Part shown: positions 7,823-15,051 of the stretch, in pieces
Layout of the letters: every line of letters starts with the position of its first letter
Numbering within the stretch: position 1 is the first letter of the stretch
Assembly: GCA_944324825.1 (NCBI GenBank)
Contig: CALUXU010000002.1
Span: forward strand, 1-64,000
Source of the DNA: Candidatus Gastranaerophilales bacterium
GTDB lineage: Bacteria; Cyanobacteriota; Vampirovibrionia; Gastranaerophilales; Gastranaerophilaceae
Reading direction: 5' to 3'
Length of the DNA: 64,000 bases
Program-made: the position numbers and the translations under genes
The notes under the pieces: model-generated
What the model was told of the DNA's origin: nothing
The model's database searches: none
Seen by the model: the letters and a program-made list of their open reading frames with translations, nothing else

Positions 7823-7851
7823 ATTATAGTAATTTTTTTGAGAAATTACAA
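7823..7851 (-). promoter_or_regulatory. Predicted csoR promoter
   Basis: On the minus strand TTGTAA (7846-7851), a 17-bp spacer and a perfect TATAAT (7823-7828) lie between the end of the prepilin peptidase gene and csoR. The predicted start near 7816 gives an 80-nt leader that includes the terminator hairpin. Confidence 0.6.
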
Positions 7852-7870
7852 GAGTTTTACATCATTTAGA

Positions 7871-8788
7871 TTAGAATAAAAACAAAAATAAAAATAAACT
7901 TAAAAAAATCGCAGGGGAAAACGGCTCTACCAAGGCGATTTCAGATTTCTTAATTTTAGAGAATAAATATTTACAAACAAGAAACATTGACACAATTATA
8001 TTAAGAAATATGAAGATTTTAGCAAATATATTAGTATTAAATACATAAATACGGGCCATGAAGAACAAAATATACGAAATAATAAACCATGCCGAGTAAT
8101 AAAATATTTTATACTGTTTTGACACAAGTATATTCTTAACAAAAGCAGGAAGACAGAATATAAACTGGAATATTAACGCAATAACAAGAGTAATCACTAA
8201 ATGTGATATCCCGACAAATGCACCGAGTGCCGACAATAAATATATATCACCGTCACCAAAGACTTCTTTTTCAAATATATTCAGAGATATTTTTTTTAAA
8301 ACATAAAAAATCCCGAACCCGATAACTGCACCCAAAACTGAATCGGCCAGACTATTGTAATTGAATAAAACAGCAGCAATAAGAGCCAATATCGTATATT
8401 TTACAGATATTTTATTTGATTGAATATCCATGCCGGCAAGGATTAAAAAAGATGAAAGCACAACTATTGAGAACAAGAATTTTAATGAAAATCCGAACTT
8501 TATAAAATCAAAAACAAACAACATGCCGGATAAAAACTCGACCGCCGGATACATTATATCGATATCGTTTTTGCAAAAATAACATTTTCCTTTAAGATAC
8601 AAATATGAAAAAACAGGGATTTTTTGCCACCATAAAAGACGTGTATCACATTTTGGACATTTTGACGGGGGATTAATTATGCTTTCACCGGATAGGGTTC
8701 TGAATATAATGACATTATAAAAACTTCCCATTATAAGCCCTAAAATAAAGATACAAATAATTTGATATAAAAAACAATCCGTTAACAT
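7871..8788 (-). CDS. Type IV prepilin peptidase/N-methyltransferase (A24)
   Basis: A polytopic membrane aspartic protease of 305 residues that cleaves and N-methylates type IV prepilin-like proteins at the inner membrane. The zinc-binding cytoplasmic loop Cys44-x2-Cys47...Cys69-x2-Cys72 and the two catalytic aspartates, Asp121 in AGMDIQ and Asp179 in FGDGD, are present, matching PilD/ComC. The C-terminus ends in an unusual Leu/Phe-only stretch. It starts 1 bp after the stop of the sigma-factor gene, so the two are almost certainly co-transcribed, which suggests that the sigma factor and pilus/secretion machinery belong to one programme. Confidence 0.87.
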   Translation of the reverse strand: MLTDCFLYQIICIFILGLIMGSFYNVIIFRTLSGESIINPPSKCPKCDTRLLWWQKIPVFSYLYLKGKCYFCKNDIDIMYPAVEFLSGMLFVFDFIKFGFSLKFLFSIVVLSSFLILAGMDIQSNKISVKYTILALIAAVLFNYNSLADSVLGAVIGFGIFYVLKKISLNIFEKEVFGDGDIYLLSALGAFVGISHLVITLVIALIFQFIFCLPAFVKNILVSKQYKIFYYSAWFIISYILFFMARIYVFNTNIFAKIFIFLNIIVSMFLVCKYLFSKIKKSEIALVEPFSPAIFLSLFLFLFLF

Positions 8789-8789
8789 A

Positions 8790-9575
8790 TTAATCCATCG
8801 AATCTTTAATATAATTGTACATCAGAGAATATGCTTTTTTCAGTTTTCTTGATACCATCATTTCATTCATATTCATTTTCTCTGCGATAATTTTTTGCTT
8901 CATATCCTCGTAATAAAAAAGTTTTATTATTTGTTTTAAATCATTGGGCAGACGTTCAATAACGTCGTCCAGCTCTATTTTCATATCATAACGTTCAACA
9001 AATTCGTTGTAATCGCAAGCAGGAGTCAAATCTCCGATTGAAGCATTGTTTTCGGAATCGTTGACAATTTCATCAAGTGATACAATCTTTTTACGTCGGT
9101 CTACATCAATTGCAGTTTTAACTTTTTGAATCGGAACATCCAGTGCCTGTGCAACTTTTTCATCCGTTAATTTTTCCAATTCTTTTTCTGATAGAGTTTT
9201 AGAGAAATTTTTAATCCGGAGTGCCAGCTCCAAAACTTCCCTCGGCACTTTTATCATAGAAACTTTATCACGCATATAGTGCTGCATTTCACCTACAATG
9301 AGATAACCGGCATATATTCTAAATTGTTTATTTTTATCAGGGTTGTATTTCTCGATTGCTTTTACAAGCCCGATAGAACCTGCCTGAATTAAATCCTCAA
9401 CAGGGTCCTCTGCACGTCTTGCAATCGAATGTGCGATTTTTTTTATAATCGGCATCATTGCAACAACTATCAAATTCTCAAGGCGCTTCTTCTGAACACG
9501 CTTGGTTGTTGCTCTATAAGCTTCAAGCCACTCTTGTATTTTTAAATAAATAGATTCTTCCGTCTGGGTAGTCAT
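8790..9575 (-). CDS. Group 3 sigma-70 family factor (SigF/FliA-like)
   Basis: A 261-residue RNA polymerase sigma factor. Region 2 is clear (EDLIQAGSIGLVKAIEKYNPDKNKQFRIYAGYLIVGEMQHYMRD), region 3 includes IKVPREVLELA, and region 4 ends with the HTH MKQKIIAEKMNMNEMMVSRKLKKA. Length and sequence place it in group 3 (SigF/SigB/FliA type) rather than among primary sigmas. In cyanobacteria SigF controls type IV pilus genes, consistent with the prepilin peptidase gene 1 bp downstream. Its ATG follows an extended -10-like TGATATGAT by 6 nt, a leaderless-type arrangement, although AAAGG may act as a weak Shine-Dalgarno sequence. Confidence 0.85.
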   Translation of the reverse strand: MTTQTEESIYLKIQEWLEAYRATTKRVQKKRLENLIVVAMMPIIKKIAHSIARRAEDPVEDLIQAGSIGLVKAIEKYNPDKNKQFRIYAGYLIVGEMQHYMRDKVSMIKVPREVLELALRIKNFSKTLSEKELEKLTDEKVAQALDVPIQKVKTAIDVDRRKKIVSLDEIVNDSENNASIGDLTPACDYNEFVERYDMKIELDDVIERLPNDLKQIIKLFYYEDMKQKIIAEKMNMNEMMVSRKLKKAYSLMYNYIKDSMD

Positions 9576-9614
9576 ACCTTTATCATATCACAGAATTTAT
9601 GATAATATAATGAT

Positions 9615-10154
9615 ATGAATTTTGAAGAGAAAACATTAACATCAGAATACGTATACAACGGAAAAGTTATAGATGTAAGACGAGATGACATAGAAGTTTC
9701 AAACGGTCACAAATCCGTTAGAGAGGTTGTAGAGCACTCCGGCGGAGTAACAATTCTTGCGGTAAAAGATAACGGAAACTTTTTGTTTGTCCGCCAGTAC
9801 AGATACCCGATAAAATCTGTTTCACTGGAGCTTCCGGCAGGTAAACTGGAAAAAGGCGAAGATCCGGATTATGCAGCAAAACGGGAATTGGAAGAAGAAA
9901 CCGGTTACATTGCAGGAGAATGGACAAAATTGGGGTATATTTATACCTCTGTCGGTTTTTGCGATGAAAAACTTTATCTTTATCTCGCTCAAGATTTAAA
10001 ATATAAACAGGTTAATCCTGACGAAGACGAAATTATAGAGTGCGAAGAATATACTCAAGCAGAAGTCTTTGACATGATTAATAATAATCAAATAACCGAT
10101 GCAAAAACACTATGCGCAATATTGAGAGCAAGAAAGTATCTTAATTATGATTAA
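9615..10154 (+). CDS. NUDIX hydrolase, ADP-ribose pyrophosphatase-like
   Basis: A 179-residue hydrolase of nucleoside-diphosphate derivatives. The Nudix box runs from Gly76 to Tyr98 with REL-EEETGY intact, and the surrounding sequence (FVRQYRYPIK, LELPAGK) is that of ADP-ribose pyrophosphatases (NudF type). TATAAT (9606-9611) lies only 3 nt before the ATG, with no Shine-Dalgarno sequence, so the 5' end is unusually short or lies a few bases further on. It overlaps the next gene by 8 bp and heads a nudix-HAD-ispF-gloA operon. Confidence 0.88.
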   Translation: MNFEEKTLTSEYVYNGKVIDVRRDDIEVSNGHKSVREVVEHSGGVTILAVKDNGNFLFVRQYRYPIKSVSLELPAGKLEKGEDPDYAAKRELEEETGYIAGEWTKLGYIYTSVGFCDEKLYLYLAQDLKYKQVNPDEDEIIECEEYTQAEVFDMINNNQITDAKTLCAILRARKYLNYD

Positions 10155-10950
10155 ACTTGTGGCAACAGATATAGACGGAACTATACTCGGGGACTCCGGA
10201 GAGTTCACTCCCGGAGTCAGAAACTGTATTAAAACAATGCAGGAAAAGGGTATCAAAGTCGTAATTGTAACAGGCAGAATGTTCGCTGCCGCAAAACAGA
10301 TTGCACAAAGGTTAAACCTTACAACTCCGGTTGTTGCATATCAGGGCGGTATGATAAAAAAAAGTGCATCCTCAGATGAGGTTCTATATGACGCCTGCAT
10401 CCCGCCGGAAGATGTAAAAAATATTATCGAATGGGCAAGAGAAAACCGTATACATCTTAATCTATACTCAAATGATGTTTTATACGTTGAAGAGGATAAC
10501 CCGACAATACAACAGTACGCATCAAGACAAAATTTGAGCTATAAAGTAACATCTTTTGATAATATTGAATTATCCAATGTAAACAAACTGCTGGCAATTG
10601 ATTATACAAATGCAGACAGAGTGACAAATTGGATAAACGAATGCAGAAAATCAATGCCGCATTTGTATATAGTAAAATCGACACCGTATTTTTGCGAATT
10701 TTCAACCCCCGAGGCAACAAAAGCATGTGCAATAAATGTTTTAAAAGAATACTGGAATTTAAAAGATGATGAAGTCTTAACAATCGGCGATCAAGATAAC
10801 GATATTGAACTTTTAAAAGCAGGCGGAATAAGTGTTGCAATGGGTAATGCAACAGATGAATTAAAAAAATATGCGGACTATATAACAGATACCGTTGATA
10901 ACGACGGATTTGTAAAAGCTATGGAGAAATTTGTTTTATGTTCAAAATAG
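10147..10950 (+). CDS. HAD-family Cof-type phosphatase
   Basis: A 267-residue haloacid-dehalogenase superfamily hydrolase of the Cof/YidA type (IIB cap). Motif I is Asp8-x-Asp10-G-T, motif II is VIVTGR, and motif IV is [13 protein letters not shown] followed by GISVAMGNA. Such enzymes dephosphorylate sugar phosphates, flavin mononucleotide or related metabolites; the substrate cannot be set from sequence. It overlaps the upstream nudix gene by 8 bp and ispF by 13 bp, so translation is probably coupled. Confidence 0.88.
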   Translation: MIKLVATDIDGTILGDSGEFTPGVRNCIKTMQEKGIKVVIVTGRMFAAAKQIAQRLNLTTPVVAYQGGMIKKSASSDEVLYDACIPPEDVKNIIEWARENRIHLNLYSNDVLYVEEDNPTIQQYASRQNLSYKVTSFDNIELSNVNKLLAIDYTNADRVTNWINECRKSMPHLYIVKSTPYFCEFSTPEATKACAINVLKEYWNLKDDEVLTIGDQDNDIELLKAGGISVAMGNATDELKKYADYITDTVDNDGFVKAMEKFVLCSK

Positions 10951-11420
10951 GACTCGGATACGATATTCATAAACTGACAGAAGGGCGTGATTTAATAATC
11001 GGCGGAGTAAAAATAACCCATGAAAAAGGGCTTTTGGGGCATTCCGATGCAGATGTTCTGGTTCATGCAATTATTGATGCTCTGTTAGGAGCCGCAGGGC
11101 TTAGTGACATAGGAACATTATTCCCGGATACGGACCCTAAATATAAAGATGCCGACAGTATTATTTTACTCAAAAAAGTTTATGAACTGATTAAAACCAA
11201 GGGATATAAAATAAATAATATCGACAGTAATATTATTGCTCAGGCACCGAAAATGATGCCTTATATCCCGAAGATGAAGGAAGTCCTTGCCAAAACCCTT
11301 GAACTGGAGATTGAAAATATCTCTATCAAAGCAAAAACCAAAGAAAAACTTGATGCTGTGGGAGAAAAGCTCGCAATTGAATCAAATGCTGCAGTATTAC
11401 TTGAAAAGGAGAATAAATAA
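10938..11420 (+). CDS. ispF: 2-C-methyl-D-erythritol 2,4-cyclodiphosphate synthase
   Basis: The 160-residue enzyme makes MEcPP in the methylerythritol-phosphate isoprenoid pathway and works as a trimer. Signatures: metal ligands in GLGYDIHKL (Asp9, His11), [19 protein letters not shown], the [11 protein letters not shown] loop and the C-terminal [12 protein letters not shown] motif. Length matches the family. Start and stop overlap its neighbours (TAATG junction with gloA). Confidence 0.95.
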   Translation: MFKIGLGYDIHKLTEGRDLIIGGVKITHEKGLLGHSDADVLVHAIIDALLGAAGLSDIGTLFPDTDPKYKDADSIILLKKVYELIKTKGYKINNIDSNIIAQAPKMMPYIPKMKEVLAKTLELEIENISIKAKTKEKLDAVGEKLAIESNAAVLLEKENK

Positions 11421-11803
11421 TGAAATTTTTACATACAATGATTAGAGTAAAAGATATTGAAGCATCTTTAAAATTTTATACAGAAGTTCTTAATATGAAA
11501 CTTGATAAGAAAAAAAGACTTGAAGATTGCGAACTATATTTTCTGACAGATGAAGAAAACACCGCGCAAATAGAACTTACGTATAACGATGAAACGCCGG
11601 AAAACGGATATGAAAACGGGAATTGTTTCGGACATTTTGCATTTTCTGTTAAATCACTTGATGAATTTACCGAAAAACTTAACAAACTCGGATACAAATA
11701 CCTTTATGAGCCTTTTGATTTAAACGGCAAAGGTACAAAAATCGCATTCATACAAGATCCTGACGGCAACGAAATCGAAATGATTGAAAAAGTGGTCTGG
11801 TAG
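11420..11803 (+). CDS. gloA: Lactoylglutathione lyase (glyoxalase I)-like
   Basis: A 127-residue VOC-superfamily protein that matches bacterial glyoxalase I in length and order. Metal ligands align as His5, Glu52, His72 and Glu120 (E. coli His5, Glu56, His74, Glu122), and the DPDGNEIEMIE ending is typical. The expected reaction is isomerisation of the methylglyoxal-thiol hemithioacetal. Translation is coupled to ispF through a TAATG overlap, with AAGGAG upstream. It is the last gene of the operon; a terminator follows. Confidence 0.9.
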   Translation: MKFLHTMIRVKDIEASLKFYTEVLNMKLDKKKRLEDCELYFLTDEENTAQIELTYNDETPENGYENGNCFGHFAFSVKSLDEFTEKLNKLGYKYLYEPFDLNGKGTKIAFIQDPDGNEIEMIEKVVW

Positions 11804-11817
11804 AATTTATATTCTAC

Positions 11818-11837
11818 CACCCTTGATTGGGTGTTTT
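11818..11837 (+). terminator. Terminator after gloA
   Basis: CACCC-TTGATT-GGGTG followed by TTTT lies 15 bp after the gloA stop. A second palindrome (TGGTAGAAT/ATTCTACCA) overlaps the stop codon itself, so two hairpins are stacked here. Confidence 0.65.
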
Positions 11838-11851
11838 ATATTACAAAACAG

Positions 11852-12400
11852 TTAAGATTGTTTCTGCCTTGTTACCCAAAATTTATTATAAAGTGCCTCT
11901 GCACCTAAACACAATCCTGTAAAGACAAGAGCAGTTGCAGGGAATCTTACTGCAGCATCTTTTAACAAGGCTTTTTGTTTTCCGGTTATTAATTTAGAAA
12001 TAGTTGTATTTTTAAGATTAATTGAATCATTCGTTTTAAAATCTTTTATGAATTCTCTTTTAAGTGAAATTTTTGATTCAGAAAGATGCGGATTCATTCC
12101 GGCGGCATCTGTAATATTAGAAAACACAGATAGTCCGCCGATTATAGTCCCCATACCAATAGCAGTTTTAGGATGTAGTTCTTTTTTATCTTTTTGACCT
12201 TTGAATCCAAAAACCAGTGGATATAGAGGAACACAAAGATAATCAATCGCACTTCGTCTAGAAAATCTAAATACTTCCCCAAGCGAATTAGCCACAGAAA
12301 ATTTAGGCACAGATGAGATATTTGCAGCAATTTCTTTGCCTGTTCTTTGGATTCCGCCATTAAATTTTACATTTGAATTATGATTTGTTGAAATATACAC
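11852..12400 (-). CDS. Unknown protein with N-terminal F-x-G motif
   Basis: No family recognised. I place the start at the GTG at 12400, because GAGGT lies 5 nt upstream; the longest frame would begin at a TTG at 12415. The product (182 residues) begins MYISTNHNSNVKFNGG, giving the short polar N-terminus and F-x-G motif seen in several other proteins here. Two segments are hydrophobic or Gly-rich enough to touch a membrane: TAIGMGTIIGGLSVF in the middle and FPATALVFTGLCLGAEAL near the C-terminus. It faces the gloA operon convergently. Confidence 0.6.
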   Translation of the reverse strand: MYISTNHNSNVKFNGGIQRTGKEIAANISSVPKFSVANSLGEVFRFSRRSAIDYLCVPLYPLVFGFKGQKDKKELHPKTAIGMGTIIGGLSVFSNITDAAGMNPHLSESKISLKREFIKDFKTNDSINLKNTTISKLITGKQKALLKDAAVRFPATALVFTGLCLGAEALYNKFWVTRQKQS

Positions 12401-12472
12401 AACGACCTCACACAATTATATAATACATATAATTTTCTCAATTTGATAGTATACATATTATTTTGTTACAAA

Positions 12473-13291
12473 TCAAAATATTTTACCATTCCAAATTTCA
12501 TTTATTAATTTATTAAATTGATTATCGTTCTTTTGCTCGTCTTTACACAAAACTGATTTTAAGAAAAAATATTTTTTATATGGTTTAAATGACTGATTAT
12601 TCTTATCTAATATTCTTTTTGATAAATCACAAGCAATAGATTCAAATGGATTTTCAGAAGCATACCTACATATATTATTTGTAATTAAGTCCGAATATTT
12701 TTTTTGAAATACTAAAATATTATTCTTATCTAAAAAATTATGAATAATTTTATTCAATTTGTTTGCTGAAAATTTTTGTTGTAAATATCCTTCATGTAAA
12801 GAATGAGCAAATTCATGGACAAATTTTATTAAAAAATGACTAGAACTTTCTATATTTTCTTTTTTTTGAAACTCTGCTACATCATTCATATATTCTAATA
12901 ATCTTTTATCATTAAATTCCATCAAATTTGAATTAAATAAAATTGTCCTTTCTGGTATGATTTTATCGGAATTTTTATATAATTTTGTCGGTAAAAGATT
13001 ACATACCCCCCACGAATCATTTAAGTTTCCTTTTAAATTATTAAAATCTTCAACAATAATTTGATTAGGTTTAATAAAATGCCCTCCAAAGTTTTGTATT
13101 GATTGCAATATATCATATGCTTTCATACAACAAAATGCAATTGCTTTATTATGTTTAAAATCTACATTTATATTTTGATTTTGAAAATAAGATGTCACAT
13201 TACTATAATTGGTTTTAGAAAATTGACTAAATACGTTAGATGTTAAACCAGATCTAAAATATAAATTATTTTGAAAATATGTAGAATCCAT
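12473..13291 (-). CDS. Putative zinc metalloprotease with lethal-factor-like motif set
   Basis: A 272-residue Asn/Lys/Phe-rich protein without signal peptide. It carries a zincin helix HEFAH (His159-Glu160-x-x-His163) in FVHEFAHSLH and, further on, Tyr210-x6-Glu217 within RYASENPFESIA. In anthrax lethal factor the catalytic set is HEFGH followed by Tyr728 and Glu735, also 7 apart, in an Y-x3-N-x2-E-x2-A context, so the fingerprint is closely similar. The HExxH-to-Tyr distance here is 51 residues against about 42 in lethal factor. It is the last of three genes (with 2- and 12-bp gaps) in the most A+T-rich part of the window. The protease assignment is inferred from motifs only. Confidence 0.6.
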   Translation of the reverse strand: MDSTYFQNNLYFRSGLTSNVFSQFSKTNYSNVTSYFQNQNINVDFKHNKAIAFCCMKAYDILQSIQNFGGHFIKPNQIIVEDFNNLKGNLNDSWGVCNLLPTKLYKNSDKIIPERTILFNSNLMEFNDKRLLEYMNDVAEFQKKENIESSSHFLIKFVHEFAHSLHEGYLQQKFSANKLNKIIHNFLDKNNILVFQKKYSDLITNNICRYASENPFESIACDLSKRILDKNNQSFKPYKKYFFLKSVLCKDEQKNDNQFNKLINEIWNGKIF

Positions 13292-13293
13292 CT

Positions 13294-14106
13294 TTATAAT
13301 AATCCTAAAGTAAATGCTTTGGTGATTAAACGTATATATAAATTAGAAGCATATTTATCAAATACATCTGATGAATTTTTATAAACTTTATCAGTTAATT
13401 TATTTTTTTGATTTTCTATAGCTTCAAAAGCCTTTTGTTCTGCTAGTTGTTGTTTCTTCATTATTGGTTGTAATTTAGGAATTAAAGTTCCTATATTATT
13501 TGTTTTTTCTTTAAATTGATTATGTATTAGACTAATACCATTATTAAAATATTTTCTAACATGGTTATCATGGATATCTTCCATTTTAAAACAAATATTG
13601 GCATATTCTTCAGGAAGAATATGATTTCTTGTAGTTAATTTAGCAATTGTTAAATCTGTTAAAACTTCCCCAACTGTATAAAATAACCCCAAAATAGGAA
13701 CCTTTGCCCCTCTTGGGGTCAATCCTGTTTTATATAAATCAGATTTCATTTTATCACAACTATTACCATATTTAATATCAAGAGCATTATATGTTTTATA
13801 CATACGACTAACATTTAAATTTGTTTGCTGCAAATCATCATGTAATAATTTTAAAGATGAATCTTTATTAATGATAGCCTTAATTTCATCAACAGAAACA
13901 TTTTTAATTTTATAATTAAGAATATCTTGGTCAGATTGTGACAATTCCCAAATAAAATTTAAATTTTTTCTTTGTCCTTGAAATGTAACACTATCTTTAT
14001 TTATTGTTATATTATTGGAGGAATTCCACGATTTTCTATTTTTATTACCATCTAATATAGGTGTATTAAAATTATTAACTTTTATCATTGATTGATTTAT
14101 ATTCAT
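13294..14106 (-). CDS. Unknown Asn/Lys-rich protein with F-x-G motif
   Basis: No family recognised. The 270-residue protein has a disordered, Asn-rich N-terminus with DSVTFQGQRKN at residues 38-48, then mostly helical sequence. A moderately hydrophobic segment (KVPILGLFYTVGEVLTDLTIAKL) lies in the middle, and the last 20 residues are hydrophobic (LYIRLITKAFTLGLL). It is the middle gene of a three-gene run with the lethal-factor-like protease (2 bp downstream) and the Ser/Asn-rich protein upstream. AAGGA precedes the ATG. Confidence 0.6.
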   Translation of the reverse strand: MNINQSMIKVNNFNTPILDGNKNRKSWNSSNNITINKDSVTFQGQRKNLNFIWELSQSDQDILNYKIKNVSVDEIKAIINKDSSLKLLHDDLQQTNLNVSRMYKTYNALDIKYGNSCDKMKSDLYKTGLTPRGAKVPILGLFYTVGEVLTDLTIAKLTTRNHILPEEYANICFKMEDIHDNHVRKYFNNGISLIHNQFKEKTNNIGTLIPKLQPIMKKQQLAEQKAFEAIENQKNKLTDKVYKNSSDVFDKYASNLYIRLITKAFTLGLL

Positions 14107-14118
14107 AATTAAATCCTT

Positions 14119-14910
14119 TTAATTATTTATATTATCCGTAAATATTTCTATAATTTTTTTTATAATTTTTGTTGGGGCATCAGCATTATTTGTAATAGTA
14201 TCAACAATATCAGATACTGAATTTGTAGAATTATTCTGTACATTTTCTGATATATTATTATTAATTGAAGTCATAGTATCAGATATACTATCACTAATAT
14301 CCAATGATGAATGAGTTATCTCTCCCAAATTATCCTGACAAGTGGCATCAAAGTTAATTAGAGAGATATCATCAAAACTTACAGTCGAACTATTTTCAGG
14401 TAAAGATGAAGAAACCCCTTTTATCTGATCAAAATTTAGATTCTCTTTCTCCTGTATATAAATTCCATCTTCACTTATGCTATTTTCATTATTACCGGTA
14501 AAATTAACTTTACGCTTCATCTGGTCATATTCTCTTTGAGAAATTTGATGATGTTGCAACTGATAATCTAAATCTTTTTTTATATCAGCCTTTTGAATGT
14601 TTGATAAGGAATTTGGATTCTGAGATAAAATTTTTTTCGTATTATAACTAGTAGAACCATCTGCAATTTTACTAGTTACAGTTTTAGTATTATCTTTTAT
14701 TATATTATTTTTGACAACAAATATATCAGATGATACAGATAATCCATTATTTTTATTAGAAAAAAAATGTCCTATTTTTTTTCTAATATTAAATATTAAT
14801 TTAGGATTTTCTATAATAGGAATTTTGTATGTTGAATTAATACAATTCTTCTTAGGTAATATTGTTTTAATATGCTGGTTATTAATTAGCATAATATTTT
14901 TTATTTGCAT
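14119..14910 (-). CDS. Unknown Asn/Ser/Ile-rich low-complexity protein
   Basis: No family recognised. The 263 residues are dominated by Asn, Ser, Ile, Asp and Lys. A coiled, charged segment near 105-130 (QLQHHQISQREYDQMKR) leads directly into the motif VNFTGNN (about 132-138), so here the F-x-G motif is internal. The C-terminal third is a Ser/Asn/Thr-rich stretch of SISDTMTSINNN type, likely disordered or fibrous. AAGGG lies 7 nt before the ATG. First gene of the 14.9-12.5 kb run. Confidence 0.55.
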   Translation of the reverse strand: MQIKNIMLINNQHIKTILPKKNCINSTYKIPIIENPKLIFNIRKKIGHFFSNKNNGLSVSSDIFVVKNNIIKDNTKTVTSKIADGSTSYNTKKILSQNPNSLSNIQKADIKKDLDYQLQHHQISQREYDQMKRKVNFTGNNENSISEDGIYIQEKENLNFDQIKGVSSSLPENSSTVSFDDISLINFDATCQDNLGEITHSSLDISDSISDTMTSINNNISENVQNNSTNSVSDIVDTITNNADAPTKIIKKIIEIFTDNINN

Positions 14911-15051
14911 ATATATCCCTTTTGTCTAGTGTATAAATAAGTAATAAATCAAAATATTTTCAAATACAAGTTTTAATTAATATATTATTAATTTTTGTAA
15001 AAGGATTTTATATTAATAACAAGTTTATTTTTTATGTAGTTTAATTATATT

